In this document: piece by piece, positions 7,655-14,725 of the stretch
How positions within the stretch are numbered: the first letter of the stretch is position 1
Layout: each line of letters begins with the position of its first letter
From: Candidatus Saccharibacteria bacterium UBA5152
GTDB lineage: Bacteria; Patescibacteriota; Saccharimonadia; Saccharimonadales; UBA4665
NCBI GenBank assembly: GCA_002413755.1
Contig: DHXQ01000008.1
Location: 813-33,778 of the forward strand
Direction of reading: 5' to 3'
Length of the DNA stretch: 32,966 nucleotides
Program-made: the position numbers and the translations under genes
The notes under the pieces: generated by a model
Database searches by the model: none
Told to the model about the DNA's origin: nothing
Seen by the model: only the letters and a program-made list of their open reading frames with translations

Positions 7655-7780
7655 CTAAAGTAGAATCTTATTTCCGTTCTTATCAAAGATGAAGAATTCA
7701 TTGTCTTTAGTATCCTCTGCATTCTCGTCAATGGATTGCAATAACTCTACGAGCCTTACTAAGTTGAAATCATTGTCCAT
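7655..7780 (-). CDS. Small acidic hypothetical protein (41 aa) with strong Shine-Dalgarno
   Basis: ATG 7780 opens a 41-codon frame (MDNDFNLVRLVELLQSIDEN..., ending in KNGNKILL) with TAG at 7655. A perfect AGGAGG lies eight bases upstream (7789-7794), one of the best ribosome binding sites in the window. This makes the gene credible despite its size. The product is very acidic, with an amphipathic helix followed by a short strand-turn-strand (FFIFDKNGNKILL). Function is unknown; size, charge and place in a mobile element are compatible with an antitoxin, anti-repressor or DNA-mimic inhibitor. It is divergent from the structured leader at 7821, and the two share a 40-bp promoter region. Confidence 0.6.
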   Translation of the reverse strand: MDNDFNLVRLVELLQSIDENAEDTKDNEFFIFDKNGNKILL

Positions 7781-7820
7781 AATTGTTACCTCCTTATGTT
7801 AATTCGACCTAACAGTTTGG

Positions 7821-7958
7821 TATTATGAAGGAGTCTAGATCAGCACAGCTTGTAAAGAAGCCAATTTTTGATTGGTTGTACCCAAAAAGGGCAACCTCTC
7901 GAAAGCGCAGGGTACAACCTGTGTTGGTCTAGACAATCTAGAGGGGTTGTCCTTTTTT
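7821..7958 (+). promoter_or_regulatory. Structured leader RNA with competing hairpins (attenuator-like) before the membrane-protein operon
   Basis: A -10-like TATTAT (7821-7826) starts the region. GGTTGTACCC (7874-7883) pairs perfectly with GGGTACAACC (7910-7919) over a 26-nt loop. The same ACAACC (7914-7919) can instead pair with GGTTGT (7945-7950), enclosing TCTAGA-CAA-TCTAGA (7928-7942) and followed by CCTTTTTT, which is an intrinsic terminator. The two foldings exclude each other, the classic antiterminator/terminator layout. A 35-codon frame (7825-7932, MKESRSAQLVKKP...) stops inside the terminator stem, but its ATG overlaps the -10 box, so it may not be translated. The gene at 7999 follows 41 nt later. 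A free-standing structured ncRNA is the alternative. Confidence 0.6.
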
Positions 7959-7998
7959 ATTTAGGCCTCCCCATTACCAACATAATGGAGGAACAGCC

Positions 7999-8427
7999 AT
8001 GGTGGACGACAATACCCCTGCCCCAAAGCCAACAGTTAATAAGATAAAAGTTTACCTCGCAGCACTCGGCATTCTACTACTCGTAAACCTCGGCGTCGAA
8101 ACTGGAATAACCTTAATTGAAAACGCCACGCACCAATGGCTTTACCCTATCTTCCCCTTTACCCGCATTGGGCTTTTAATTATTACGATACTTGCAGCCA
8201 ACTATTACATTCGCCGCCGCTCTGGCAGGCCTAAGCCTAAGCTGTGGTGGCGCATTGTAAAGCCAATACTCCTAATCTTAGTTGTGTACGGCCTAACCAT
8301 GGGAGCTTGGCTCAGTGTGTCGAATGCTGACGCAGATCGCGCAGCAGCCGAGTTAGAAAACACTAGACGCTCGTTGCCCGCTGTGCCAGAGCCGACAGTG
8401 TTAACAAGTCCTGACGATACCCGATGA
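7999..8427 (+). CDS. Small membrane protein (142 aa), first gene of a three-gene cluster
   Basis: GGAGG lies seven to eight bases before ATG 7999, a clear ribosome binding site. The 142-aa product has a Pro-rich cytoplasmic N-terminus (DDNTPAPKPTVNK), a helix at about residues 17-38 (VYLAALGILLLVNLGVETGI), a helix at about 52-68 (FTRIGLLIITILAANYY), a basic loop, a third helix at about 88-107 (ILLILVVYGLTMGAWL), and a hydrophilic tail. I do not recognise the family. The last codons overlap a 26-aa ORF (ATGA), and a HEPN-like gene follows. A cytoplasmic-membrane location is secure. Its position behind an attenuator-like leader implies regulated expression. Confidence 0.7.
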   Translation: MVDDNTPAPKPTVNKIKVYLAALGILLLVNLGVETGITLIENATHQWLYPIFPFTRIGLLIITILAANYYIRRRSGRPKPKLWWRIVKPILLILVVYGLTMGAWLSVSNADADRAAAELENTRRSLPAVPEPTVLTSPDDTR

Positions 8428-8504
8428 AATTAAGCGACGAAGAGCTGCAAGTAATCGTTCGATATTTTAAGCTATTGGCGGAAATAGAAAGCAGTATAAA
8501 ATAA
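8424..8504 (+). CDS. Tiny coupled ORF (26 aa)
   Basis: ATG 8424 overlaps the TGA of the membrane-protein gene (ATGA) and opens 26 codons, MKLSDEELQVIVRYFKLLAE and six more, ending at TAA 8502-8504. The product is one amphipathic, acidic helix. The overlap argues for translation by reinitiation. Function is unknown. It ends six bases before the HEPN-like gene, so all three could be on one transcript. Confidence 0.45.
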   Translation: MKLSDEELQVIVRYFKLLAEIESSIK

Positions 8505-8510
8505 CTAGAG

Positions 8511-9053
8511 ATGGATGACAAAATTCGAGAAAATGATGATGAGAAATTCTGGATTCAAATGTCTGTACTTGAAATTTGCGCCCAAGCAGACTTTGCTAAA
8601 ATGGCTTACAACAATATTGGTGAAAAGCCGGAACAAGGCAAGGAAAAGGCTGTATTCTCATCTATACATTCATTCTTGTCTCACTGCGCAATGATCTCTA
8701 AACTTCTCCAAGCTAAAGGGTCGCAGCAAACGATTGAAAACATACTGGATGTTCCGAGAGATTCAATAATTAATAAAAGAAAATTCCGCAATCACTTGGA
8801 GCACTATGACGCAGAGCTCAAAGCATGGATTCGACGGGCGGGCGAAGGCGCATCGGTAGTAAACCACCATGTCGGAAGCCGAGCAGATTTTCCAATTAAG
8901 AACGCGCTATTTGTGAGCTTTTATGACCCATTTACAAAAATATGCACCTTCGTAGATCGGGACTTTAACCTAGAAGAAATGTTTATAGAGTCACAAGAAA
9001 TAAGAAATAAAGCCGACAAATGGCTTGTCTTGCACCCTATGCAGCCAATTTAA
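8511..9053 (+). CDS. HEPN-like protein, candidate RNase/defence accessory (180 aa)
   Basis: This soluble, mostly helical 180-aa protein carries KFRNHLEHYD, in which R93-N94-x3-H98 matches the R-x4-6-H motif of HEPN ribonucleases at the end of a long helix. Upstream helices (about residues 14-33 and 48-68) fit the four-helix HEPN core, and the C-terminal part (FVSFYDPFTKICTFVDRDFNL) looks like an added beta segment. HEPN proteins are common toxins and effectors in defence and toxin-antitoxin loci. No nucleotidyltransferase partner is visible. It could instead be an unrelated helical protein with a chance motif. Its stop overlaps the convergent qatD stop region by 4 nt, so it sits directly against the Qat operon. 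Confidence 0.6.
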   Translation: MDDKIRENDDEKFWIQMSVLEICAQADFAKMAYNNIGEKPEQGKEKAVFSSIHSFLSHCAMISKLLQAKGSQQTIENILDVPRDSIINKRKFRNHLEHYDAELKAWIRRAGEGASVVNHHVGSRADFPIKNALFVSFYDPFTKICTFVDRDFNLEEMFIESQEIRNKADKWLVLHPMQPI

Positions 9054-9802
9054 CCCAGAGCTGCTTTAAGATTCATGCTCAGCTGTTTTAATAGCCCGTC
9101 ATGACTCACTGACCACATGTCCATTAGGGAAGTATAGAGAGACCTCAGCTCATTTTCGCTTGCTAGCGCATCACCTCCAGAGCCAAATGGGCCGTCTGTT
9201 TCGGTTAGCACGCGGTCGGTCGGCAGGCTCATAATTAGCAGGCGGCCACGCTTGCTCTCAAGCATACGAGAATTGACTGAAAAGTAGCAGCCAAGCCTGA
9301 TTGCATGTCCAGCCTCATCAACCGTTCCAGTAAACCAGTGCAAAATGACACGGCCTCTGCTCCGAGGTAATAGTTCTTCGATCGCATTGAGAACCTTAGT
9401 AGCCGATCGAGTGGAATGCACGGATAAGACTTTCCCTCCTGATTCAGCACATGCTTTCAAAATTTCCCTAAAGATACGTTCTTGATCTTGGACTGTATGC
9501 ACATATTCCTTACCTGCGTCCATACCCACTTCACCGATGTAGCGAGTTTGATGGAAATACGTCATAAATAGTTCGAGTTCAGCATCAGAATTAGCATTTA
9601 CAAGTTGCGGGTGCAGCCCAAGGGAAGCTCTAACATATTGCTTATCTCTAATTAAATCATAATTGCGAGGCCATGCACGCGGGGTTGTAGTTACGCCAAC
9701 CGTGAGGATCTTTCCTGATTCGGATGTATCAATCGCGCCTTGCATATTGTCATAAAGATCAAGATGACGGTGAAGGTCAATATAGGTAAATGATTTTGCC
9801 AT
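9050..9802 (-). CDS. qatD: QatD: TatD-family metal-dependent nuclease of the Qat defence system
   Basis: The 250-aa TIM-barrel hydrolase has the TatD metal ligands in order: H11-x-H13 (YIDLHRHLD), E91 (YIGEVGMD), H129 (LSVHSTRS), H155 (ILHWFTG) and D203 (LTETDGPFG). TatD-family enzymes are two-metal DNases/phosphoesterases; in Qat the protein is taken as the nuclease component. The ATG at 9802 overlaps the qatC stop by one base (TAATG). The start region reads MAKSFTYIDLH, placing the HxH motif at the usual distance. The length of 250 aa is normal for the family. It is the last gene of the operon, convergent with the HEPN-like gene. Confidence 0.9.
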   Translation of the reverse strand: MAKSFTYIDLHRHLDLYDNMQGAIDTSESGKILTVGVTTTPRAWPRNYDLIRDKQYVRASLGLHPQLVNANSDAELELFMTYFHQTRYIGEVGMDAGKEYVHTVQDQERIFREILKACAESGGKVLSVHSTRSATKVLNAIEELLPRSRGRVILHWFTGTVDEAGHAIRLGCYFSVNSRMLESKRGRLLIMSLPTDRVLTETDGPFGSGGDALASENELRSLYTSLMDMWSVSHDGLLKQLSMNLKAALG

Positions 9803-11166
9803 TACTTAGGTTCTGCCTTAACTGCGCCAACCAACTGACCCACTTCCGCCATACCCCTTCTGTAAACTTCTGCCAGCTCAACTTGCCTCTCTTCGGATTC
9901 ATCGTCCAGCGGGCCAGTGCTATGTATCAAGGTATTCGCAACCGCTGGATTAGCCGCAAGTCTCTTGCTGGCAAACTGGAAAGATCGAATCTGGCGACCT
10001 TCTGCCTTTTGAGTATCGAGTACGATAGTACTTTTTAAGTCGGTAGTATAAGTAGTAGGATCGTTGCCTGCGCCCAAACCTTTTTCAAGAGCAGCGCGTC
10101 TAATAATACACGGCAAGCAGTAACCACAATGCTGAATACCAAGCCCTTGCCATCGTCCTTTAGTAGGAGATGAGCAAGACATGGACATCGGCACTATTGT
10201 AGCCAAAAGCTTTTTATTTTTACAATCTGAAGTCATTTCACCCTTAGTTTTGTTCCAGTAGGGATTTTCAATACCCCCTTCAATATTTAACATTTGCAAT
10301 AAGTCATTCCACCTCGCCATATAGTACGGGTGAGTTGTCCTTGTGCTATGTGAGCCAAGCCTCAATTTATCAAGTGGAATATTCAAAGCAATTAAGCCAT
10401 TCTCGGGAACTCTTAACGTGAACCGTTTTCCAAGGCCACTGCCTGCAAGAACACCGGCAGAGAAAAATAAGAACGACCTACCACGTGTAGTCATTTCTGA
10501 CTTGCCAATATTCAGATCCTTAATACTCATCCATAGCCGAAGACGCTCGAATTTATTCTTGGGAAAGCTAGCTTTTAATACGTTAAAGCATTCTTGCTGA
10601 GCGCCGCTCGCAGCACCTTCACTCGCATGGCTAACTAGCAAAGGAGTTTTGCCGTTTTCCAATAAATCAACAGCGCCGATTAAGCTATCGAGACCACCTG
10701 AAAAAAGTGATAACGCATCAAACGGCGACTGCTTGCCTGCGGCCAATTTCTGCCGTTCATGCGCCAGAGTCAGCTTTGGCTTCTTGCGAAATTCAACAAT
10801 CCATATATCACCGGTCAGAAAGCCCAGCATCTTGTTTAGCGTCAACTCCGCACCTTCCCATAGTTCCTTATTACTAACTGGTATAACAAGACGCATTTCA
10901 CGAGTCCATGTATCTTGAGATTCTGTTTCACGCGAGACTTGAGTATCGGCTGCTTGGACATGCGCAGCGACTATCATTAGATCAATGGCTGTTTCTGTTG
11001 GAAAGACATCAATTTTTTGAAGGTCGTTAATTGCAGCTCCTACGCCATTGGCAAGCTTGCCGCCATTGTCTAAAAGGTTGAGTCGAGTAACGACTTCTCC
11101 TTCTTTTGCAGTTGCGCTAAATGAATCTTTGGATCCGTAATAGCCAGAGATTACATGTCGATTCAT
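9802..11166 (-). CDS. qatC: QatC: QueC-like PP-loop enzyme of the Qat defence system
   Basis: The 454-aa protein has a PP-loop SGGLDS (residues 156-161) and a zinc-site-like set C331...C347-x2-C350-x2-C353 (HCGYCLPC), with the spacing seen in QueC (7-cyano-7-deazaguanine synthase). It is about twice as long as housekeeping QueC because of an added N-terminal region of about 150 aa and a C-terminal extension. That fits QatC and not queuosine biosynthesis, and no queD, queE or folE lies nearby. The ATG overlaps the qatB TGA by four bases. QueC-like enzymes in defence have been linked to attaching deazaguanine to a partner protein; QatB is the natural candidate here. Confidence 0.92.
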   Translation of the reverse strand: MNRHVISGYYGSKDSFSATAKEGEVVTRLNLLDNGGKLANGVGAAINDLQKIDVFPTETAIDLMIVAAHVQAADTQVSRETESQDTWTREMRLVIPVSNKELWEGAELTLNKMLGFLTGDIWIVEFRKKPKLTLAHERQKLAAGKQSPFDALSLFSGGLDSLIGAVDLLENGKTPLLVSHASEGAASGAQQECFNVLKASFPKNKFERLRLWMSIKDLNIGKSEMTTRGRSFLFFSAGVLAGSGLGKRFTLRVPENGLIALNIPLDKLRLGSHSTRTTHPYYMARWNDLLQMLNIEGGIENPYWNKTKGEMTSDCKNKKLLATIVPMSMSCSSPTKGRWQGLGIQHCGYCLPCIIRRAALEKGLGAGNDPTTYTTDLKSTIVLDTQKAEGRQIRSFQFASKRLAANPAVANTLIHSTGPLDDESEERQVELAEVYRRGMAEVGQLVGAVKAEPK

Positions 11167-12047
11167 GTTTCGTTACTCTCTGCGTCCGCAAGTGATTCCA
11201 GTACTAGGAAGGCTTGTTCATAAACTCCATCAACAAAACTGGCAATCTTGCCGTCGGCTAGATCATCAAGTGAAGTTAGTCTTCCGTCTAAGGCATCCGC
11301 CACACCATTACGGACGAACTCGTGTACTTGGGTTTGGGCATTTTGAGCCGCATCAGTTGTTGCCGAGAACGCCATTAGGTTTGTGCCGATTTCGTTATAG
11401 AGTCGTGTTTCAATAGTATTACTTAAATAGATTTCAAATGTGGTTTGAAGCTGGTCAATAGTTAGATTATCAAGATCATTGATACCATTCTCAGCAAGCT
11501 CAAGCGTAGCGTCAATAAAAGCATCACGTGCTACGCCTGCATCTACTGTACCCGCAACAGGAAGTATATGATCCATAAGACCAGTAAATATTTCGGCAAT
11601 AGGTCTACCTACGAGTCGTCCGAGATTAAGCTTATCAAGGGCAGCTAGCGCACCGTTCTGCGCAGCATCAGACAGGAAGCCTAATAGTCGAGTTCCGGCG
11701 ACACGAGAAGATCCCATGCTCCTTGAGGCATTTTTAGCCCCGCCAGCGGTACTCGATATATAACCGCCGACTGACCGACCTAGGCTTGCCCTATCTGTGC
11801 CACCAGATCTGACAAATTTTGAAAAGTTTGCTCTAGGCGCTCTGAACCGCTTTGGATCTGCAGGTTCTGGAATAGGAGGCAGCTCTTGTAATGAAGGCGG
11901 AGGAGAAGTATCAGAATTGGCTGCAGGCGTACCCGTACCCTCATTAGGGCTAGGCTGTGTAGCAACGTCCCCGTCGGTATCTAACCAGCTCGGAATTAAA
12001 GGCGTACCTTTGCCAGAAGTTCCATTACTAGAGCTTGATGTTCCCAC
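11163..12047 (-). CDS. qatB: QatB: Qat defence protein with Gly-Thr-Ser N-terminus
   Basis: The gene uses a GTG start at 12047, one base after the qatA stop (TAA-T-GTG). The product of 294 aa begins M-G-T-S-S-S-S-N-G, then a GKGTPLIPSWLD segment. This is the characteristic QatB opening: a Gly at position 2 in a flexible Ser/Gly tail followed by a PL(I/V)P-x-W motif. Residues 30-75 are Pro/Ser-rich and disordered; the rest is helical (RSVGGYISSTAGGAKNASRS, then long amphipathic helices). The function of QatB is not established; its free N-terminus after Met removal could be the site of a QatC-made modification. The position between qatA and qatC is diagnostic. Confidence 0.88.
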   Translation of the reverse strand: MGTSSSSNGTSGKGTPLIPSWLDTDGDVATQPSPNEGTGTPAANSDTSPPPSLQELPPIPEPADPKRFRAPRANFSKFVRSGGTDRASLGRSVGGYISSTAGGAKNASRSMGSSRVAGTRLLGFLSDAAQNGALAALDKLNLGRLVGRPIAEIFTGLMDHILPVAGTVDAGVARDAFIDATLELAENGINDLDNLTIDQLQTTFEIYLSNTIETRLYNEIGTNLMAFSATTDAAQNAQTQVHEFVRNGVADALDGRLTSLDDLADGKIASFVDGVYEQAFLVLESLADAESNET

Positions 12048-12048
12048 A

Positions 12049-14007
12049 TTAAGTCCTAGTATTACCTATTGATACAACAGCTTTTGCTGCAGCGCTAAGA
12101 GGGCCATTAGCCTTAATAGTTGCCCATTTGTTCAGCAAGCCGTTAAAACGAGCCGAGCTTGCAGGATCTTTTAGGCAAGCGTTCCAGCCGCTTACTATCC
12201 ACGTGCCAAGATTGTCAGTTGGAAGAGAATCAAGAAGGTCTAAGAGGTCGGCTTCTAAGCTAGGCTGCGCAGTGACTAATACCACAAGGCCGTCGCGGCC
12301 AGCAGGCTGAGTACGGAAATCATCAAGCATCAAAATTCGCTGACGAACTAGCTCAAAAACTTGATTGGCTTCAATGGTTGTAAGCTTCTGTAATTCTTTG
12401 GACATTCCTTGCACTGTGATCTTTGCCCCAAGCAGCCGTTGTGCTAAATCTGTAATACTGTCTAGCGCAGAGCTGCTTCCAAAATAATCTTTCTTGTCTT
12501 TAGCTACGAAGAGATATGGACGAAGATCGATACTCGCTAATTTAGGCTCAAGCGCACCCCACTCCAAGATTGAATCGGAGTTCAGCCAAGACTGTAATGT
12601 TTGGCTCGGTTTCTTGGCTGCCTTCTTCGCAGGTACTCCCGTAACCGGTACTCTGGGAGTTTCTTCTTCATGCTTCTTAGACGCTGTGGGCTTCTGTCCA
12701 TTAGCAGCTTCCAAATCAGCTAACTCGGCGCACGCACCATCCGCTGACACCGCAGCCACACCTGCTATCTCATCGAATAGCGTTGGTATAAAGCGCTCTG
12801 CCAGCATAAGTTTCGCGAGTACAGGCAGCTTAACATCGTCACCAAAACCACGACCGATAGCGATGCTCTTGCGTAATAATAGAGCGTTAATAAACCGTTT
12901 GATCTGACGGGGGTTTCCCTGTGAGCCGCTTGCGAGGATAGGGCCAAGTTGATCGCCCATCATCAGCATATCCTGCACACTATCTGCTTTACCGCTTAAT
13001 TCAGCCCTGACCGAAGCTGGATCAAATGGGGTGGCTTCCCATGGTCGTTTCAGCTTTTCGCGGGCCGCAGCAACTAATTTTACGAAATCAGGATCATCTT
13101 CGCCAAGCACGGACCCAACAAGTAGAAGCGTGATGTATATGTGTGTTTCTGTTTCACCTAGCGCCGGAATCCTGAATGGAATCTGTATCAGTTTTTCTAA
13201 ATAGTTACGGCTATAGTCCCTCGGCCCTTCCGTGGCAGGAAGTTCAGGAAAGTGCTTTTTCACTGCGTATTGGATCATTGCTTCGTCTGCAGCTACCACA
13301 AACGCTGTGCTTTCAGTAAAAAGGAAAAGACGTATCGCTTCCAGTGTTTCAATGGCAGTATTAGGTAAGCAGCGATCGAGATCATCGACCAGAATAACTA
13401 ACCGATTTACATCAGCGGCCTTAAGTAAATCCTTAAATGCTTTACGAAATTCTTCGACTTCCTCGGGTACGTGTTTGGGCTCTGCCGGCTTTAAGAAGCC
13501 ATTGATCTTCTCAACAGCACCTCCCATTTCCTCAGCAGAAGGAAGTGTGTTTGGATTTCCTATCCAGCCCTTAACGGTCTCGACTACCGCCTGAACTTGA
13601 CCCGGTGCTGGCGTACCCGTAAATGCATTCCAACCAATCGCTCCACCAACCTTGGCTAATTTTAGCCAGTTAATTCGTTTAAACGCCTCTTTCGCAGCAT
13701 CGGCAGCCTTCGTACTCGCTGGCCGCTTTTCTACTAATGATGTCACTATGCTCTCAAGAAGTGCGATCTTAGCATCTTCAAATCCCTGATAGCGCCAGCC
13801 GTTGAACTTTATGCAAAGAACGTCTTTGTCTTGGTCAAGTCCTGATTCAATCATCTCAAGGACACTTGATTTACCTGCGCCCCAATCGCCGTGCACACCA
13901 ATAGTTAGCGGCTTGTCGGGCTGCTCTTTAAGCAGTGCTATGATCGTAGTAGCTATAGCTTCGTTATTTAGAAAATCGACTTTGGTTTCATTGTCAGCAA
14001 GAATCAT
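12049..14007 (-). CDS. qatA: QatA: KAP-family P-loop NTPase of the Qat defence system
   Basis: The 652-aa protein has Walker A GDWGAGKSS (residues 40-48), the downstream FNGWRYQGFEDAK typical of KAP NTPases, and Walker B VILVDDLDRCLP (about 204-215) with VVAADEAMI (sensor region). KAP ATPases act as molecular switches or loaders and here would be the ATP-driven component. The usual KAP membrane insertion is not obvious. The C-terminal part (about 430-652) includes an acidic/Lys-rich linker and a helical domain. ATG 14007 has AGAGGTG four bases upstream, and a TATAAT on the minus strand at 14033-14038 gives a short leader. It is the first gene of a four-gene operon. Confidence 0.92.
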   Translation of the reverse strand: MILADNETKVDFLNNEAIATTIIALLKEQPDKPLTIGVHGDWGAGKSSVLEMIESGLDQDKDVLCIKFNGWRYQGFEDAKIALLESIVTSLVEKRPASTKAADAAKEAFKRINWLKLAKVGGAIGWNAFTGTPAPGQVQAVVETVKGWIGNPNTLPSAEEMGGAVEKINGFLKPAEPKHVPEEVEEFRKAFKDLLKAADVNRLVILVDDLDRCLPNTAIETLEAIRLFLFTESTAFVVAADEAMIQYAVKKHFPELPATEGPRDYSRNYLEKLIQIPFRIPALGETETHIYITLLLVGSVLGEDDPDFVKLVAAAREKLKRPWEATPFDPASVRAELSGKADSVQDMLMMGDQLGPILASGSQGNPRQIKRFINALLLRKSIAIGRGFGDDVKLPVLAKLMLAERFIPTLFDEIAGVAAVSADGACAELADLEAANGQKPTASKKHEEETPRVPVTGVPAKKAAKKPSQTLQSWLNSDSILEWGALEPKLASIDLRPYLFVAKDKKDYFGSSSALDSITDLAQRLLGAKITVQGMSKELQKLTTIEANQVFELVRQRILMLDDFRTQPAGRDGLVVLVTAQPSLEADLLDLLDSLPTDNLGTWIVSGWNACLKDPASSARFNGLLNKWATIKANGPLSAAAKAVVSIGNTRT

Positions 14008-14032
14008 TCAACACCTCTTTGGATATGCTTGC

Positions 14033-14038
14033 ATTATA
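14033..14038 (-). promoter_or_regulatory. -10 box of the qat operon
   Basis: Consensus TATAAT on the minus strand lies 25 bases before qatA ATG (14007), leaving room for the AGAGGTG ribosome binding site. No convincing -35 is seen at 16-18 bp, which suggests activation or weak basal expression. Confidence 0.5.
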
Positions 14039-14108
14039 CTCCTAATACCATAAATAACATTCGTTGCAACTCTTACGCTTAAACCATTGGGGGTTCAACT
14101 ACACCCGC

Positions 14109-14213
14109 TTAGGTTAACTGCTGATAGTACTTATCGTACATCTTAACAATCTGATGCATGCTAATCAGTTCAGTCTTTATAACGTTCCAAGTAGTCCTAT
14201 CGATGGCTACCAT
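14109..14213 (-). pseudogene. Short ORF, copy A of a duplicated fragment (34 aa)
   Basis: ATG 14213 to TAA 14109 encodes MVAIDRTTWNVIKTELISMH and 14 more residues. Its first 23 residues match, with a few changes, the ORF starting at 14648. The longer frame reaching 14315 overlaps the membrane-protein gene and looks spurious upstream of this Met. The pair looks like a fragment of one ancestral gene duplicated around the small membrane protein. It may still be a real micro-protein. Confidence 0.4.
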
Positions 14214-14221
14214 TTTAAGAT

Positions 14222-14554
14222 TTAGAAGCAAAGCTGGAACGAGGCGACAAATAGGGCGTATAGACCTATGATCGTACTCGTAATAGCTAATAGTATCGAT
14301 ACAATTCCAAGCCAATAGCGTCGCGCTTTAAATACGGAGATCGTACCATATAAAGCAGCCGACAAACCGATAATGAATACCAGGAAAGCCGGTAGTATTG
14401 AAGGGTGCGTATCGCCGCAATTGCCCGAAAACGCATCACTTATTCTAAAGCCAACCCAGACTGCGATAAGCTGTAATACAACGGCAAATAACCTCAAGCC
14501 AATAACATAGTACAGCCCCTTACGGCCACTCACATTCAGGGTTTTGTAGCTCAT
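14222..14554 (-). CDS. Small membrane protein (110 aa)
   Basis: The 110-aa product has three hydrophobic segments: about residues 15-37 (YVIGLRLFAVVLQLIAVWVGF), 53-71 (ILPAFLVFIIGLSAALYGT) and 80-105 (YWLGIVSILLAITSTIIGLYALFV). The extracytoplasmic loop between the first two has a lone Cys and ends before THPS. No family is recognised. It lies between two copies of a degenerate repeat (14109-14213 and 14520-14648) and its 5' end overlaps the 3' part of the upstream copy. It may be cargo of the neighbouring element or a core gene at the border. The start at 14554 has no clear Shine-Dalgarno sequence. Confidence 0.6.
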   Translation of the reverse strand: MSYKTLNVSGRKGLYYVIGLRLFAVVLQLIAVWVGFRISDAFSGNCGDTHPSILPAFLVFIIGLSAALYGTISVFKARRYWLGIVSILLAITSTIIGLYALFVASFQLCF

Positions 14555-14648
14555 GCCGATCAGTATAGCTCACTGTCTCAACTATGTGGTGCATACTTAT
14601 CAGTTCGGCCTTGATTAAGTTCCAAGTAGCCCTACCGATGGCTACCAT
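14520..14648 (-). pseudogene. Short ORF, copy B of a duplicated fragment (42 aa)
   Basis: ATG 14648 to TAA 14520 encodes MVAIGRATWNLIKAELISMH followed by 22 residues that run out of frame into the membrane-protein gene. The first 23 residues parallel copy A at 14213. The conserved DNA covers about 65 bp (around 14150-14213 and 14583-14648). After HIV the two diverge completely, so copy B appears to be truncated. Confidence 0.4.
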
Positions 14649-14713
14649 TCCCACCGCGCTTAGACTAATCTCTCATAATTTTGACGAGGCAATAGATATT
14701 GGCACATAAAAGC

Positions 14714-14719
14714 TATACT
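14714..14719 (+). promoter_or_regulatory. -10 box giving a leaderless CDF transcript
   Basis: TATACT ends six bases before ATG 14726. The frame could extend back to 14699, but that start would lie upstream of the promoter, so 14726 is chosen. Confidence 0.6.
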
Positions 14720-14725
14720 AGTAGT

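Noticed and set aside
7825..7932. 35-codon frame inside the leader RNA
   Set aside because: Its ATG overlaps the -10 box and has no Shine-Dalgarno sequence. It is kept only as a note, since a leader peptide is possible if transcription starts further upstream.
9790..10038. Plus-strand frames within qatC and other qat genes
   Set aside because: Shadows of genes with clear catalytic motifs on the minus strand.
5067..14112. Exact copy of the tRNA 3' end as attR
   Set aside because: I searched for CCGTCGCTAC and for TTCAAATCC and found neither outside the tRNA; only the degenerate T-arm-like sequence near 14090 remains.
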